A DNA stretch of 64,000 nt, taken from Hyphomicrobiales bacterium (GTDB taxonomy: Bacteria > Pseudomonadota > Alphaproteobacteria > Rhizobiales > Rhizobiaceae). Made by a program: the position numbers and the translations under genes. Below, one piece after another: positions 9,693-18,350 of this stretch. The stretch is taken from positions 1 to 64,000 of the forward strand of contig UCEY01000004.1 of assembly GCA_900471605.1 (NCBI GenBank). The letters are read 5' to 3'. Numbering within the stretch: position 1 is the first letter of the stretch; each line of letters begins with the position of its first letter. Under the pieces are notes generated by a model. It was not told where the DNA came from, did no database searches, and saw nothing but the letters and a program-made list of their open reading frames with translations.

Positions 9693-9872
9693 TCACGCGA
9701 TGCGTCCGAGGCGATGGTAGAGATTGGAGTACTTCATTGACTCGGGCTGGTCCTTGATCTCCTTGACGTAGTGCCCGATGGCCGTGCGAATTAGCTGGAA
9801 ATCTTCCTGCGAAAAGACGGCCCGCGAACGCTCGGGCTCTCTGGATTTTGAATTATCAATCGGTTCAGACAT
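9693..9872 (-). CDS. Small conserved-type protein downstream of aceA
   Basis: A 59-residue protein is encoded from ATG 9872 to TGA at 9693. The ribosome site GAGGAGG (9877-9883 on this strand) is strong and ideally placed. The sequence starts with a polar, charged segment (SEPIDNSKSREPERSRA) and continues as a probable amphipathic helix (EDFQLIRTAIGHYVKEI). No function is known to me. It sits between aceA and the UPF0262 gene, and its ribosome site could pair with one arm of the terminator after aceA, so its translation may be controlled by that structure. Confidence 0.7.
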   Translation of the reverse strand: MSEPIDNSKSREPERSRAVFSQEDFQLIRTAIGHYVKEIKDQPESMKYSNLYHRLGRIA

Positions 9873-9876
9873 AGGA

Positions 9877-9920
9877 CCTCCTCAGGATCGTAAAAAGGGC
9901 GAGGAGGCAAAACCTCCTCG
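9877..9920 (-). terminator. Terminator after aceA with possible ribosome-site masking
   Basis: On the minus strand an 8-bp stem (CGAGGAGG at 9920-9913, CCTCCTCG at 9907-9900) with a TTTTG loop is followed by CCC and five T residues, the classic Rho-independent layout. A third element, GAGGAGG at 9883-9877, is the ribosome site of the next gene and is identical to the 5' arm. The CCTCCTC arm could therefore pair with either copy. Confidence 0.8.
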
Positions 9921-9939
9921 GCTAGGTCCAGTTCGGCTG

Positions 9940-11532
9940 TCAGGCGGCGAACTGGTTCATGGTGTTGTGTTCGCCACCTGCCTTCAGCGCAGCATCCCCG
10001 GCGAAATATTCCTTGTGGTCATCGCCGATATCGGAGCCAGCCATGTTCTGATGCTTGACGCAGGCGATGCCCTGGCGGATTTCCTTGCGCTGGACGCCGG
10101 CGACATAACCGAGCATTCCCTGGTCGCCGAAATATTCCTTGGCGAGGTTGTCGGTCGAAAGCGCCGCAGTGTGATACGTCGGCAGCGTGATCAGGTGGTG
10201 GAAGATGCCGGCGCGGGCTGCAGCGTCGCGCTGGAAGGTCCTGATCTTTTCGTCAGCCTCGATCCCCAGTTCGGATGTGTCGTAGTCGGCGCTCATCAGC
10301 TTGGCCCGGTCATAGGCCGAAACATCCTTGCCGGCGTCCTTCCACGCATCGAAGACCTGCTGACGGAAGTTCAGCGTCCAGTTGAAAGACGGCGAATTGT
10401 TGTAGACCAGCTTGGCATTCGGGATGACCTCGCGGATCCGGTCCACCATGCCGGAGATCTGCTCGATATGCGGCTTTTCGGTTTCGATCCACAGGAGATC
10501 GGCGCCGTTCTGCAGCGAGTTGATGCAGTCGAGCACGCAACGGTCCGCGCCGGTGCCGGCCCGGAACTGGAAGAGATTCGACGGCAGGCGTTTGGGACGC
10601 ATGAGCCTGCCGTCGCGATTGATGACGACGTCACCGTTCAGGCTGGTCGCATCATTCACCTCCTCGCAATCGAGGAAGGAATTGTACTGGTCGCCGATAT
10701 CGCCCTTGCGGGTACTGACGGCGATCTGCTTGGTAAGGCCGGCACCAAGCGAATCCGTGCGGGCGACGATGACGCCGTCATCGACACCGAGTTCAAGGAA
10801 GGCATGGCGGCAGGCGCGGATCTTGGCGACGAAGTCTTCATGCGGCACGGTGACCTTGCCGTCCTGGTGGCCGCATTGCTTTTCGTCGGAGACCTGGTTT
10901 TCGATCTGCAGCGCACAGGCGCCGGCTTCGATCATCTTCTTGGCCAGCAGATAGGTGGCTTCCGCGTTGCCGAAGCCGGCATCGATGTCCGCAATGACGG
11001 GAACGACATGCGTCTGGTAGCTATCGACGGCATGCTGCAATTGCTTTTCCCTGACGTTATCGCCGGCCTTGCGGGCGGCGTCGATATCGCGGAACAACAT
11101 GCCCAGTTCACGGGCGTCTGCTTGACGCAGGAAGGTATAGAGCTCGCCGATCAGGGCCGGAACCGAGGTCTTCTCATGCATGGACTGGTCCGGCAGCGGG
11201 CCGAACTCCGAACGGAGCGCTGCGACCATCCAGCCCGAGAGGTAAAGGTAGCGGCCCTTGGTGGACCCGAAATGCTTTTTGATCGAGATGATCTTCTGCT
11301 GACCGATGAAGCCGTGCCAGCAGCCCAGCGACTGGGTATAATTGGCCGGATCGAGATCGTAGGCCGCCATATCGGCGCGCAGGATGCCGGCAGTGTAGCG
11401 GGCAATATCGAGGCCGGTCTGAAAGCGATTCTGCAGGCGCATACGGGCCACCGCCTCAGCAGACACACCCGTCCAGTTGTTGTGGTTGGCGATAAGCGAC
11501 CGCGCCTCGTCGATATAAGCTTGATACGGCAT
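9940..11532 (-). CDS. aceA: Isocitrate lyase
   Basis: This enzyme splits isocitrate into glyoxylate and succinate in the glyoxylate shunt. ATG 11532 has GGAGG close upstream and gives 530 residues, matching the long form known from Pseudomonas and Acinetobacter rather than the roughly 430-residue E. coli type. The signature around the catalytic cysteine reads KQCGHQ. The gene is transcribed away from a ScfR-type regulator across a 121-bp intergenic region with overlapping promoters. A terminator follows directly. The nearby cluster at 13354-17318 may handle itaconate, a known inhibitor of this enzyme. Confidence 0.96.
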   Translation of the reverse strand: MPYQAYIDEARSLIANHNNWTGVSAEAVARMRLQNRFQTGLDIARYTAGILRADMAAYDLDPANYTQSLGCWHGFIGQQKIISIKKHFGSTKGRYLYLSGWMVAALRSEFGPLPDQSMHEKTSVPALIGELYTFLRQADARELGMLFRDIDAARKAGDNVREKQLQHAVDSYQTHVVPVIADIDAGFGNAEATYLLAKKMIEAGACALQIENQVSDEKQCGHQDGKVTVPHEDFVAKIRACRHAFLELGVDDGVIVARTDSLGAGLTKQIAVSTRKGDIGDQYNSFLDCEEVNDATSLNGDVVINRDGRLMRPKRLPSNLFQFRAGTGADRCVLDCINSLQNGADLLWIETEKPHIEQISGMVDRIREVIPNAKLVYNNSPSFNWTLNFRQQVFDAWKDAGKDVSAYDRAKLMSADYDTSELGIEADEKIRTFQRDAAARAGIFHHLITLPTYHTAALSTDNLAKEYFGDQGMLGYVAGVQRKEIRQGIACVKHQNMAGSDIGDDHKEYFAGDAALKAGGEHNTMNQFAA

Positions 11533-11589
11533 GTTTCCTCCTGCTGTCATGTTGCGATAGCGAAGAGATACCGACCGGTGGCCGACGAA

Positions 11590-11640
11590 GAAATAGGCTT
11601 CGAAGTCAACTTGTCAAACTTTACAAGATTAGCTTGTAAT
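11590..11640. promoter_or_regulatory. Divergent aceA/scfR promoters with operator palindrome
   Basis: For aceA (minus strand) a perfect -35 TTGACA lies at 11617-11612 and a -10-like TATTTC at 11595-11590, spaced 16 bp. For scfR (plus strand) TTGTCA at 11611-11616 and TGTAAT at 11635-11640 are spaced 18 bp. A palindrome, TTACAAG-N5-CTTGTAA at 11621-11639, covers the scfR spacer and -10. Another CTTGT half-site is at 11610-11614. This is a good candidate operator for ScfR acting on both genes. The scfR start codon comes only 13 bp after its -10, so its message would be leaderless or nearly so. Confidence 0.6.
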
Positions 11641-11653
11641 GTTGTAATGCCAT

Positions 11654-13057
11654 ATGGACAAACAAGGCATCTATCTCGGTCCGCGTCTGCGGCGCCTTCG
11701 TCGCGATCTCGGGTTAACGCAAGCCAATATGGCCGCCGACCTGGATATCTCACCTTCGTATATCGCTCTCATGGAGCGCAATCAGCGTCCTGTCACCGCA
11801 GAGACCCTGCTGAAGCTGGCAAAAGCCTACAAGATCGATTTCTCGACATTCGACGAGGATACCGGGGCTGCCATCGTTGCCCGCCTCAATGCTGCGATGC
11901 GTGATCCGCTATTGGCCGATATCGATTTCGGACCGCTTGAAATCGCTGACGCCGCGCACAGTTTTCCCGGATTTGCGGAAGCTCTTCTGCGGCTTCATAC
12001 GGCTTATAAAGAGGAGCAGTTTGAACTGGCGGACCGGCGGCAGGGGTTCGCCGCCAAAAATACACCCATAGCCGGCGATCCGGTTGCTGCAGTGCAGAGC
12101 TTCCTATCCGCTCGGCGCAACTGCTTTCCGATCCTGGACGCGGAAGCTGAAAAGCTGGCATCCAGGATAAATGAGGCAGGCGGGCTGACGTCCTATCTGA
12201 AACAGCGCCATAATCTTCGTGTCCGTCGCCTGCCCACGAGCGTTATGACCGGCTCGCTCCGACGCCTGGACTGGCATCGGAAGGATCTGCTCCTGGACGA
12301 AAGTTTGGATGTTGCCGGCCAGAATTTTCAGATGGCCCAGCAGATCGCCTATCTCGATTTCGAGGAATCGATACAGACGACAGTCGCAGAAGGCAAGTTC
12401 GAGAACGACAACGGAGCGCGATTGGCAAGCCGGGCGCTGGCTGCATACTGTGCTGCAGCGATCCTCATGCCGTATGCTTCCTTTGCGAAAGCGGCCGAGG
12501 CACGACGCTATGACGTGGAGGCCGTCGCCCGCCAGTTTTCGGTGAGCTTCGAACAGGCGGCTCACAGACTGACGACACTACAAAAGCCGGGACAGGAGTT
12601 GATTCCCTTTTCCTTCATTCGCGTGGATGCGGCAGGGAATGTCTCGAAACGCCTGAACAGCGGAACCTTTCCTTTCGCCCGCCACGGAGGAGGCTGTCCG
12701 TTGTGGACGGTGCATCAGGTCTTCACTAGTCCCTATCAGGTCGTCACCCAATGGCTGGAACTTCCAGATGGCCAGCGGTTCTTCTCCATTGCACGGACGG
12801 TATCATCCGGTGGCGGCGGTTTCGGCATCCCTTCAGTAGAACGCGCCGTTGCCCTGGTATGCGAGGCGCATCACGCCGATCGACTTGTCTACAGCCGCAA
12901 TCACCCGCAAACACAGTCTCCCACGCCTATCGGTATCGTCTGCCGCCTTTGCCACCGCATGGAATGCACGGCACGGTCCGAACCACCGATCGGCCGTCAG
13001 ATACTCTTCGACAATTATCGAAGATTAAACGCACCCTTCGGATTCTCGGACCCGTAG
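11654..13057 (+). CDS. ScfR/RamB-type XRE regulator of aceA
   Basis: This 467-residue protein has an XRE helix-turn-helix at about residues 8-62, a central IrrE-like domain and a C-terminal DUF2083-type region ending in a cysteine cluster (CRLCHRMEC). This is the architecture of the short-chain fatty acyl-CoA regulators, which include RamB, a known controller of aceA in Corynebacterium. Its divergent position next to aceA supports the same role here. Start ATG 11654 has no ribosome site, in line with a leaderless message. The ligand is unknown; an acyl-CoA is an inference from the family. Confidence 0.88.
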   Translation: MDKQGIYLGPRLRRLRRDLGLTQANMAADLDISPSYIALMERNQRPVTAETLLKLAKAYKIDFSTFDEDTGAAIVARLNAAMRDPLLADIDFGPLEIADAAHSFPGFAEALLRLHTAYKEEQFELADRRQGFAAKNTPIAGDPVAAVQSFLSARRNCFPILDAEAEKLASRINEAGGLTSYLKQRHNLRVRRLPTSVMTGSLRRLDWHRKDLLLDESLDVAGQNFQMAQQIAYLDFEESIQTTVAEGKFENDNGARLASRALAAYCAAAILMPYASFAKAAEARRYDVEAVARQFSVSFEQAAHRLTTLQKPGQELIPFSFIRVDAAGNVSKRLNSGTFPFARHGGGCPLWTVHQVFTSPYQVVTQWLELPDGQRFFSIARTVSSGGGGFGIPSVERAVALVCEAHHADRLVYSRNHPQTQSPTPIGIVCRLCHRMECTARSEPPIGRQILFDNYRRLNAPFGFSDP

Positions 13058-13353
13058 GATCAATCGACATTCAGGAGTCAATTCGATTCGTCCTAGCGCC
13101 AGTGTCCTGAAAATGGAATCTTATGGCCAGTTGACTTGGGCGCGAGCTATAGTTGCTTCGAACAAAACTACGAGACGCCACACCGGCCCAAGGCGTCGCA
13201 ATCCGTTCAAGCTGTCGTTTGCTTTGAAAGCCCCGCCTGCGCTTGAGGATCAGTCGAGCTTTCGCTAAAATGAGACGGGCCTCTTTTTGAAATACCCGAT
13301 CACGAATAACTAATCGTCGCTTTCATGCCAACTTTGAAAAGTTCGTCCTCCCG
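13058..13353. other. Intergenic region without a supported gene
   Basis: This 296-bp stretch separates the convergent ends of scfR and the CitE-like gene. Its base composition is lower in GC than its surroundings in places, for example around 13290-13345. No reading frame with a ribosome site and no T-run hairpin was found. It marks the junction between housekeeping genes and the catabolic region. Confidence 0.4.
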
Positions 13354-14151
13354 CTATCGCAGAAGCTTGGAAATGATGGCACGTGCCCGGATTCGTACGG
13401 GTTCGTCGACCATTTCGCCGTCGATTGCGGCGGCGCCGTCGCCGGAACCGAGGACGCGTTCTGCCCAGGCGATCTCAGCCTCGTCGGGGGCGTAGCCGGC
13501 ACGCACAGGATCGATCTGCTTCGGATGGATGCAGAGCTTGCCGCCGAACCCGAGCATGCGGCCGTACCGGGCGTCGTCGGTGATGAGGATTGCATTGTCT
13601 ATGGCGGTGGTGACGCCATCGATCGGGGCGGGCAGGCCTCCGAGGCGTGAGGCCAGGACGAGTTCGCTGCGAGCAGAAAGCAGCGCCTCGCGCTCGTGGG
13701 CGCATCCGAGATCGGCGCAGAAATCGATGGAGCCGAAAGCGATCCGGGCGACGGCAGGATGGGCGGTAATGGCGCGGGCATCGGCAAGGCCGCGGGCAGT
13801 CTCGATCAGGGCAATGACGGGCAGGCGTCCGGCCAGACCGGCGTGGATAGCGTCAAGCGCGCCGTCCATCTCCGCCTTCGGCAGGACGATCGCGGCCAGG
13901 TCGAGCGCCGCCACTGCGGCGAGATCGGCCGCATGCCAGGGCGTACCGCGGGCGTTGATCCGTACGAGGACCGGAACATTTCCGAAGCCGGTGGCCAGCA
14001 TGACGCGAGCCGCATCCTTGTTCGCCGGCGCGACCGCGTCCTCAAGATCGAGGATCACAGCCCCGGCGCCCGACGAGGCCGCCTTGGCGAACCGCTCCCG
14101 CCTGTCGCCGGGCACGAACAGGGCCGTAGTGAAATCGAGAGAAGCGGTCAT
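13354..14151 (-). CDS. CitE-like CoA-ester lyase (HpcH/HpaI aldolase family)
   Basis: CitE-like proteins cleave or hydrolyse malyl-CoA-type esters. The 265-residue protein has the family opening ALFVPGDRRERF (residues 10-21), then ILDLEDAV at 34-41 with the metal and CoA-site acids, and the segment IAFGSIDFCADLG around residue 140. It starts 2 bp after the hydratase gene stop. In context it would act last, splitting citramalyl-CoA into acetyl-CoA and pyruvate, like Ccl of the itaconate pathway. A malyl-CoA or beta-methylmalyl-CoA lyase role is an alternative. Confidence 0.85.
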   Translation of the reverse strand: MTASLDFTTALFVPGDRRERFAKAASSGAGAVILDLEDAVAPANKDAARVMLATGFGNVPVLVRINARGTPWHAADLAAVAALDLAAIVLPKAEMDGALDAIHAGLAGRLPVIALIETARGLADARAITAHPAVARIAFGSIDFCADLGCAHEREALLSARSELVLASRLGGLPAPIDGVTTAIDNAILITDDARYGRMLGFGGKLCIHPKQIDPVRAGYAPDEAEIAWAERVLGSGDGAAAIDGEMVDEPVRIRARAIISKLLR

Positions 14152-14153
14152 TC

Positions 14154-15008
14154 CTAGCCCGCCTCTGCCGCCATGGCGACGGGACCGCCCTCGATCGCGG
14201 TCCAGAGTTTCAGCCCGCCTCCCTCCTCCGTCGCATTGAGGACGATCGGCGTACCGTCAAAGAGTGGTGACTGGCTGCGGAAGGAAAAGCGCGACGGTGG
14301 CCGGCCCTTCAACTCTGCCGCGAAGTCGATGAGCAACGTCGCCTGCAGCGGCCCGTGGACGACGAGACCGGGATAGGATTCGAAGCCGGTCGCATAGGGC
14401 CTGTCGTAGTGGATGCGGTGGCCGTTGAAGGTCAGTGCGGAATAGCGGAAGAGGATCGGCGTGGTCGGCGCGAAGCTGCGGCGATACGTCCCCTTCGGCG
14501 CGGCAGCCGGAGCCTTGTCGGCCGCAGTCGCCGGTGCGGCGTCCATGCCGCGATAGACGATATCCTGCCGCTCGAACAGGACGGCGCGGCCGTCGACATC
14601 GACCTGATGCTCGACCATCACGAAGACCAGTGTGCCGCTGCGTCCTTCCTTTACGGCGACGTCGGCGATGCGCGATATCCGCCGCGCCTTGTCGCCGACA
14701 CGGAGTTCGCCGGAAAATGACAGGCTGCCGCCCGCCCACATGCGCCTCGGCAGGGGGACCGGCGGCAGGAAGTCGCCGCGGGATGGGTGACCGTCTTCGC
14801 CGAGCATTGATGTCAGTGCGGCCGGCTGCGCCAGGCAGAAATGGATGAGCCGTGGCGCGACGGCGTCTTCGGAAAAGTCGATCGCGCGATCGAAGGTCGC
14901 GGCGAACTTGCGGACGAGATCGGCGCTCAGAAGATCGGAGACGATCTCCTCGCGACCGATCCAGCTGCGCAGGTGCTGCTCGTCCAGTTTCACTGTACCT
15001 TCGTTCAT
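14154..15008 (-). CDS. Double-hotdog acyl-CoA hydratase (mesaconyl/itaconyl-CoA hydratase-like)
   Basis: This 284-residue protein has an N-terminal FAS1-like dehydratase hotdog and a C-terminal MaoC-like half, as mesaconyl-C4-CoA hydratase and itaconyl-CoA hydratase do. ATG 15008 was chosen because GGGAGGAG stands 6 nt upstream and because it overlaps the preceding CoA-transferase stop by 4 bp. Segments typical of the C-terminal half are TFNGHRIHYDRPYA and GLVVHGPLQATLL, where a conserved histidine in the hydratase site is expected. It would hydrate an unsaturated C5-dicarboxyl-CoA to citramalyl-CoA. The exact substrate is an inference from the neighbours. Confidence 0.82.
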   Translation of the reverse strand: MNEGTVKLDEQHLRSWIGREEIVSDLLSADLVRKFAATFDRAIDFSEDAVAPRLIHFCLAQPAALTSMLGEDGHPSRGDFLPPVPLPRRMWAGGSLSFSGELRVGDKARRISRIADVAVKEGRSGTLVFVMVEHQVDVDGRAVLFERQDIVYRGMDAAPATAADKAPAAAPKGTYRRSFAPTTPILFRYSALTFNGHRIHYDRPYATGFESYPGLVVHGPLQATLLIDFAAELKGRPPSRFSFRSQSPLFDGTPIVLNATEEGGGLKLWTAIEGGPVAMAAEAG

Positions 15009-16135
15009 ACGTGCTCCTCCCGTGGCGCAGGTCCTGCCACCAACTCCTGCCCGCATCCGGGCACCGCGCCATAGTGGCGCTCCGTGTTCATGACGATCGG
15101 CGCCGGCGCCGGATATGACACCGGCCCGGCCGGCGTGCCTACCGTGATCCTGCGCAGATGTGGATGCGCCGACAGTCCCGCCATGTCGTTGACCGCGGCG
15201 AAGGCGACATCGGCCTTCGTCAGCCGTGCTTCGGCCTCCTCCTTCGTCAACGTCGTGAAGACCGAGGCGACCAGCGCGTCGGTTTCCGCGCGATTCCTGA
15301 CTCGCAGCACGTTGGTGACGAAGCGCGGATCGCTCGCCATCTCCGGCTGCACGAGGAAGTGGGCGGCAAAGGCTTGCCACTCGCGGTCGCTCTGGATCGA
15401 GATCAGCATCGGCGTGCCATTGCTCGTCTCGAACATGCCATAGGGGGCGATTGAGACATGGGCAAGCCCGATCCGCTTCGGCGGGCTGCCGCCTTCATGG
15501 AGGAGCAATGGCACAGAAAGCCAGTCTGCCATGACGTCGAACATCGAGATACGGATATCCGCCCCCTCGCCGGTGACGGATCGCCCGATCAGCGCCTCGA
15601 GGATTGCCGCATGGGCCGTGGCGCCGGCAGCGATATCGACGACCGAGATGCCTACCCGGGCTGGCGCCTCCGGACCACCGGTGATCGACGACAGGCCGGA
15701 TTCCGCCTGAATCAACAGATCGTAGGCCTTGCGGTTCGCACAAGGGCCGGTGTCGCCGTAGCCGCTGATCGAGCAGATGACGAGACGCGGATGACGAAGA
15801 CGAAGCTCGGCGGGGGCGAAGCCCAGCCGATCGAGCGCGCCCGGCTTCAGGTTCTGGAGCAGCACATCGGCTCCTTCGAGCATTCCGGCGAGCGCCGCCC
15901 TGCCTTCTTTCGAGGCGAGATCTAGAATCTTCGAGGACTTGCCGCGGTTGAGCCAGACGAAATAACTCGACTGGCCGCCGACGACAGCGTCATCGTAGCC
16001 CCTTGCGAAATCGCCTTCCGGACGCTCGATCTTGATCACCTCGGCGCCGGCATCGGCGAGGCGAGACGAACAGAAGGGCGCGGCCACCGCCTGCTCGACG
16101 GCAATGACTTTCAATCCCTTCAGCGGCAGCGCCAT
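15005..16135 (-). CDS. Family III CoA-transferase (CaiB/BaiF)
   Basis: This enzyme moves CoA between carboxylic acids. ATG 16135, 13 bp after the dehydrogenase stop, gives 376 residues and begins with the usual hydrophobic strand (PLKGLKVIAVEQAVAAPF). The segment KAYDLLIQAESG carries the conserved aspartate that becomes acylated in this family. It overlaps the hydratase gene by 4 bp. In an itaconate-type pathway it would activate the acid with succinyl-CoA, as Ict does. The mesaconyl-CoA transferase Mct is a related alternative. Confidence 0.88.
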   Translation of the reverse strand: MALPLKGLKVIAVEQAVAAPFCSSRLADAGAEVIKIERPEGDFARGYDDAVVGGQSSYFVWLNRGKSSKILDLASKEGRAALAGMLEGADVLLQNLKPGALDRLGFAPAELRLRHPRLVICSISGYGDTGPCANRKAYDLLIQAESGLSSITGGPEAPARVGISVVDIAAGATAHAAILEALIGRSVTGEGADIRISMFDVMADWLSVPLLLHEGGSPPKRIGLAHVSIAPYGMFETSNGTPMLISIQSDREWQAFAAHFLVQPEMASDPRFVTNVLRVRNRAETDALVASVFTTLTKEEAEARLTKADVAFAAVNDMAGLSAHPHLRRITVGTPAGPVSYPAPAPIVMNTERHYGAVPGCGQELVAGPAPREEHV

Positions 16136-16148
16136 CACGACACGGTCC

Positions 16149-17318
16149 TCAGAACGATCTCGGAAGCCCGAGCACATGTTCCGCGATATAGGAATAGATC
16201 AGGTTCGTGGAGATCGGCGCGACCTGATAGAGCCGCGTCTCACGGAACTTGCGTTCGACATCGTATTCGGCCGCGAAGCCGAAGCCGCCGTGGAACTGGA
16301 TGCAGGCATTCGCCGCCTCCCAGGAAGCCTTGGCGGCGAGATATTTCGCCATATTGGCCTGGGCGCCGCAGGGCTTGCCTTCGTCATAGAGCCGGCAGGC
16401 CTCGAAACGCATCAGGTTCGCGGCTTCCGTTTCGATATAGGTGTCGGCGATCGGGAACTGCACCCCCTGGTTCTGGCCGATCGGCCGGCCGAAGACGATG
16501 CGTTCCTTGGCATAGGCCGACACCTTGTCGATAAACCAGTATCCGTCGCCGATACATTCGGCTGCGATCAGCACGCGCTCGGCATTGAGACCGGTCAGGA
16601 TATATTTGAACCCCTGCCCCTCTTCACCGATCAGGTTTTCCTCAGGGATTTCCAGGTTGTCGAAGAACAACTCGTTGGTTTCGTGATTGACCATGTTGGG
16701 AATGGGCTGGATCGTCATGCCGTTGCCCGTCGCCTGCTTGATGTCGACAAGAAAGATCGACATGCCTTCCGATTTCTTCTTCACCTGATCGAGAGGCGTG
16801 GTGCGCGCCAGAAGGATCATCAGATCGGAATGCAGGACGCGTGAGATCCACACCTTCTGGCCGTTGATGACGTAGCGGCCATCCTTTTTCACGGCCGTGG
16901 TCTTGATCTTCGTGGTGTCGGTGCCTGTCGTCGGTTCGGTGACTCCCATCGACTGCAGCCGCAATTCGCCCGTAGCGATCTTCGGCAGGTATTTCTGCCT
17001 TTGCTCCTCCGACCCGTGACGGATCAGCGTGTTCATGTTGTACATCTGGCCGTGCATGGCGCCGGAATTACCGCCTGAACGGTTGATCTCTTCCATGATC
17101 ACCGAGGCTTCCGTCAGCCCCAGCCCGGAGCCGCCATACTGTTCCGGGATCAGCGCCGCCATCCAGCCCGCCTTGGTCAGCGCATCGACGAATTCGTCCG
17201 GATAGCCACGCCGTTCGTCCACCTTGCGGTGATATTCCGCAGGAAATTCCGCGCACAACGCACGAACCGCCTCCCTGATCTCAGGCACGTAACGATCACC
17301 GATGCTTTCCGATACCAT
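16149..17318 (-). CDS. Acyl-CoA dehydrogenase
   Basis: This flavoenzyme would oxidise an acyl-CoA and pass electrons to ETF. The 389-residue protein has the family's N-terminal helical part (PEQYGGSGLG), the beta domain (GVTEPTTGTD, YVINGQKVWIS) and the C-terminal part (QFHGGFGFAAEYDVER). The usual C-terminal EG motif with the catalytic glutamate is replaced by APIST. A glutamate in LNAERVLIAA is placed like the base of isovaleryl-CoA dehydrogenase and may serve instead. Its neighbours fit the acyl-CoA dehydrogenase that accompanies itaconate genes in Pseudomonas. Confidence 0.88.
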   Translation of the reverse strand: MVSESIGDRYVPEIREAVRALCAEFPAEYHRKVDERRGYPDEFVDALTKAGWMAALIPEQYGGSGLGLTEASVIMEEINRSGGNSGAMHGQMYNMNTLIRHGSEEQRQKYLPKIATGELRLQSMGVTEPTTGTDTTKIKTTAVKKDGRYVINGQKVWISRVLHSDLMILLARTTPLDQVKKKSEGMSIFLVDIKQATGNGMTIQPIPNMVNHETNELFFDNLEIPEENLIGEEGQGFKYILTGLNAERVLIAAECIGDGYWFIDKVSAYAKERIVFGRPIGQNQGVQFPIADTYIETEAANLMRFEACRLYDEGKPCGAQANMAKYLAAKASWEAANACIQFHGGFGFAAEYDVERKFRETRLYQVAPISTNLIYSYIAEHVLGLPRSF

Positions 17319-17396
17319 GAATCTCTCACACTGCTGCTGTTTGTCGGCGGGAATCTAGAAGGGCTCTCGTCTCGAGCGAAGCATCGTTTGTCGAAT

Positions 17397-18350
17397 TCAG
17401 ATATGCCATTCTGGCATTTCTCCCTCGACGTCCGGCTCCGCCAGAGTACCGGCCCAACGGCCTTTGGCGACAAGGCTTGCGACTTCGGAACGGACAAGAC
17501 GTGCAAATTGCTGGGCGGCCGAGGAGATCTGCCTATCGACCGTCCGCGCCAGAATAAGCCTGCGCGTGATGCCGGGCGAGACAAAGGCATGCGCGGTCAG
17601 TTCGCCGCTTTCGACATGCCGGAACACCGGCAGAAGGGGCAGGATCGTGGCGCCGAGGCCCCGCCTGACAAGATCGATCTGCACCGGCAAGGAATCCGCT
17701 TCGGCAACCGGATCGAGTTCCATGCCCTCCTTGGCCGCCAGTTCGTCCAGCAGAAGGCGAAGCCCGTGCTGGCGACCGGGAAGGATAAGCCGCTCGGCCG
17801 CGATCGCCGCAAGAGATATCTGCCCCCCGCCGGACCCGCCTGCCCGCCTGATCAGAAACAGTTCCTCCACGAGAAGCGGACGCGAGCGAACGGTCGTCGG
17901 GTGGCGCGCGCCATAAAGAACGCCCAGATCGATCGTGCCTCTTTGCAGCCAGTCCAGAACATAACCGCTATAACCCGACACGACGCGAAGCTTTACCTGC
18001 GGATGCAGTTGCATGAACCGTTCGATCAGAGGGCCCGCCAGAACGTCTGCGACGGTCGGCGGCATTCCGAACGAGACATCTCCGCGCAAGACACCCCCAC
18101 GCCCGATATCCGCGCGCGCCTGCTCCATTTCACGCAGGATGACTGTCGCTCTGGCGACCAGCGCGTGCCCATCGGCCGTCGGCTCCACGCCACGTCCATT
18201 CCGGTCGAAAAGCCTGACTTGAAGTTCTTCTTCCAGCGTCCGGATCTGCCGGCTCAGGGCTGACTGCGCGATATTCATACGGTCAGCCGCCAGCCGAATG
18301 CTTTTGAGTTCGGCGACGTTCACAATCGTCCGCAACTGGCGAAAATCCAT
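17397..18350 (-). CDS. LysR-type regulator of the dicarboxyl-CoA cluster
   Basis: A 317-residue LysR-type protein has its winged helix-turn-helix in the first 60 residues (SALSRQIRTLEEELQVRLFDR) and the inducer-binding domain after it. ATG 18350 was chosen for the AAGGAGG site 5 nt upstream. It is the first gene of the minus-strand cluster, 78 bp ahead of the acyl-CoA dehydrogenase, and may control it. Itaconate gene clusters in Pseudomonas also have a LysR regulator, which supports but does not prove the same signal here. Confidence 0.88.
   Translation of the reverse strand: MDFRQLRTIVNVAELKSIRLAADRMNIAQSALSRQIRTLEEELQVRLFDRNGRGVEPTADGHALVARATVILREMEQARADIGRGGVLRGDVSFGMPPTVADVLAGPLIERFMQLHPQVKLRVVSGYSGYVLDWLQRGTIDLGVLYGARHPTTVRSRPLLVEELFLIRRAGGSGGGQISLAAIAAERLILPGRQHGLRLLLDELAAKEGMELDPVAEADSLPVQIDLVRRGLGATILPLLPVFRHVESGELTAHAFVSPGITRRLILARTVDRQISSAAQQFARLVRSEVASLVAKGRWAGTLAEPDVEGEMPEWHI

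Noticed and set aside
9778-11904. A 708-codon plus-strand frame
   Set aside because: It lies antisense to aceA and has no ribosome site or recognisable domain.
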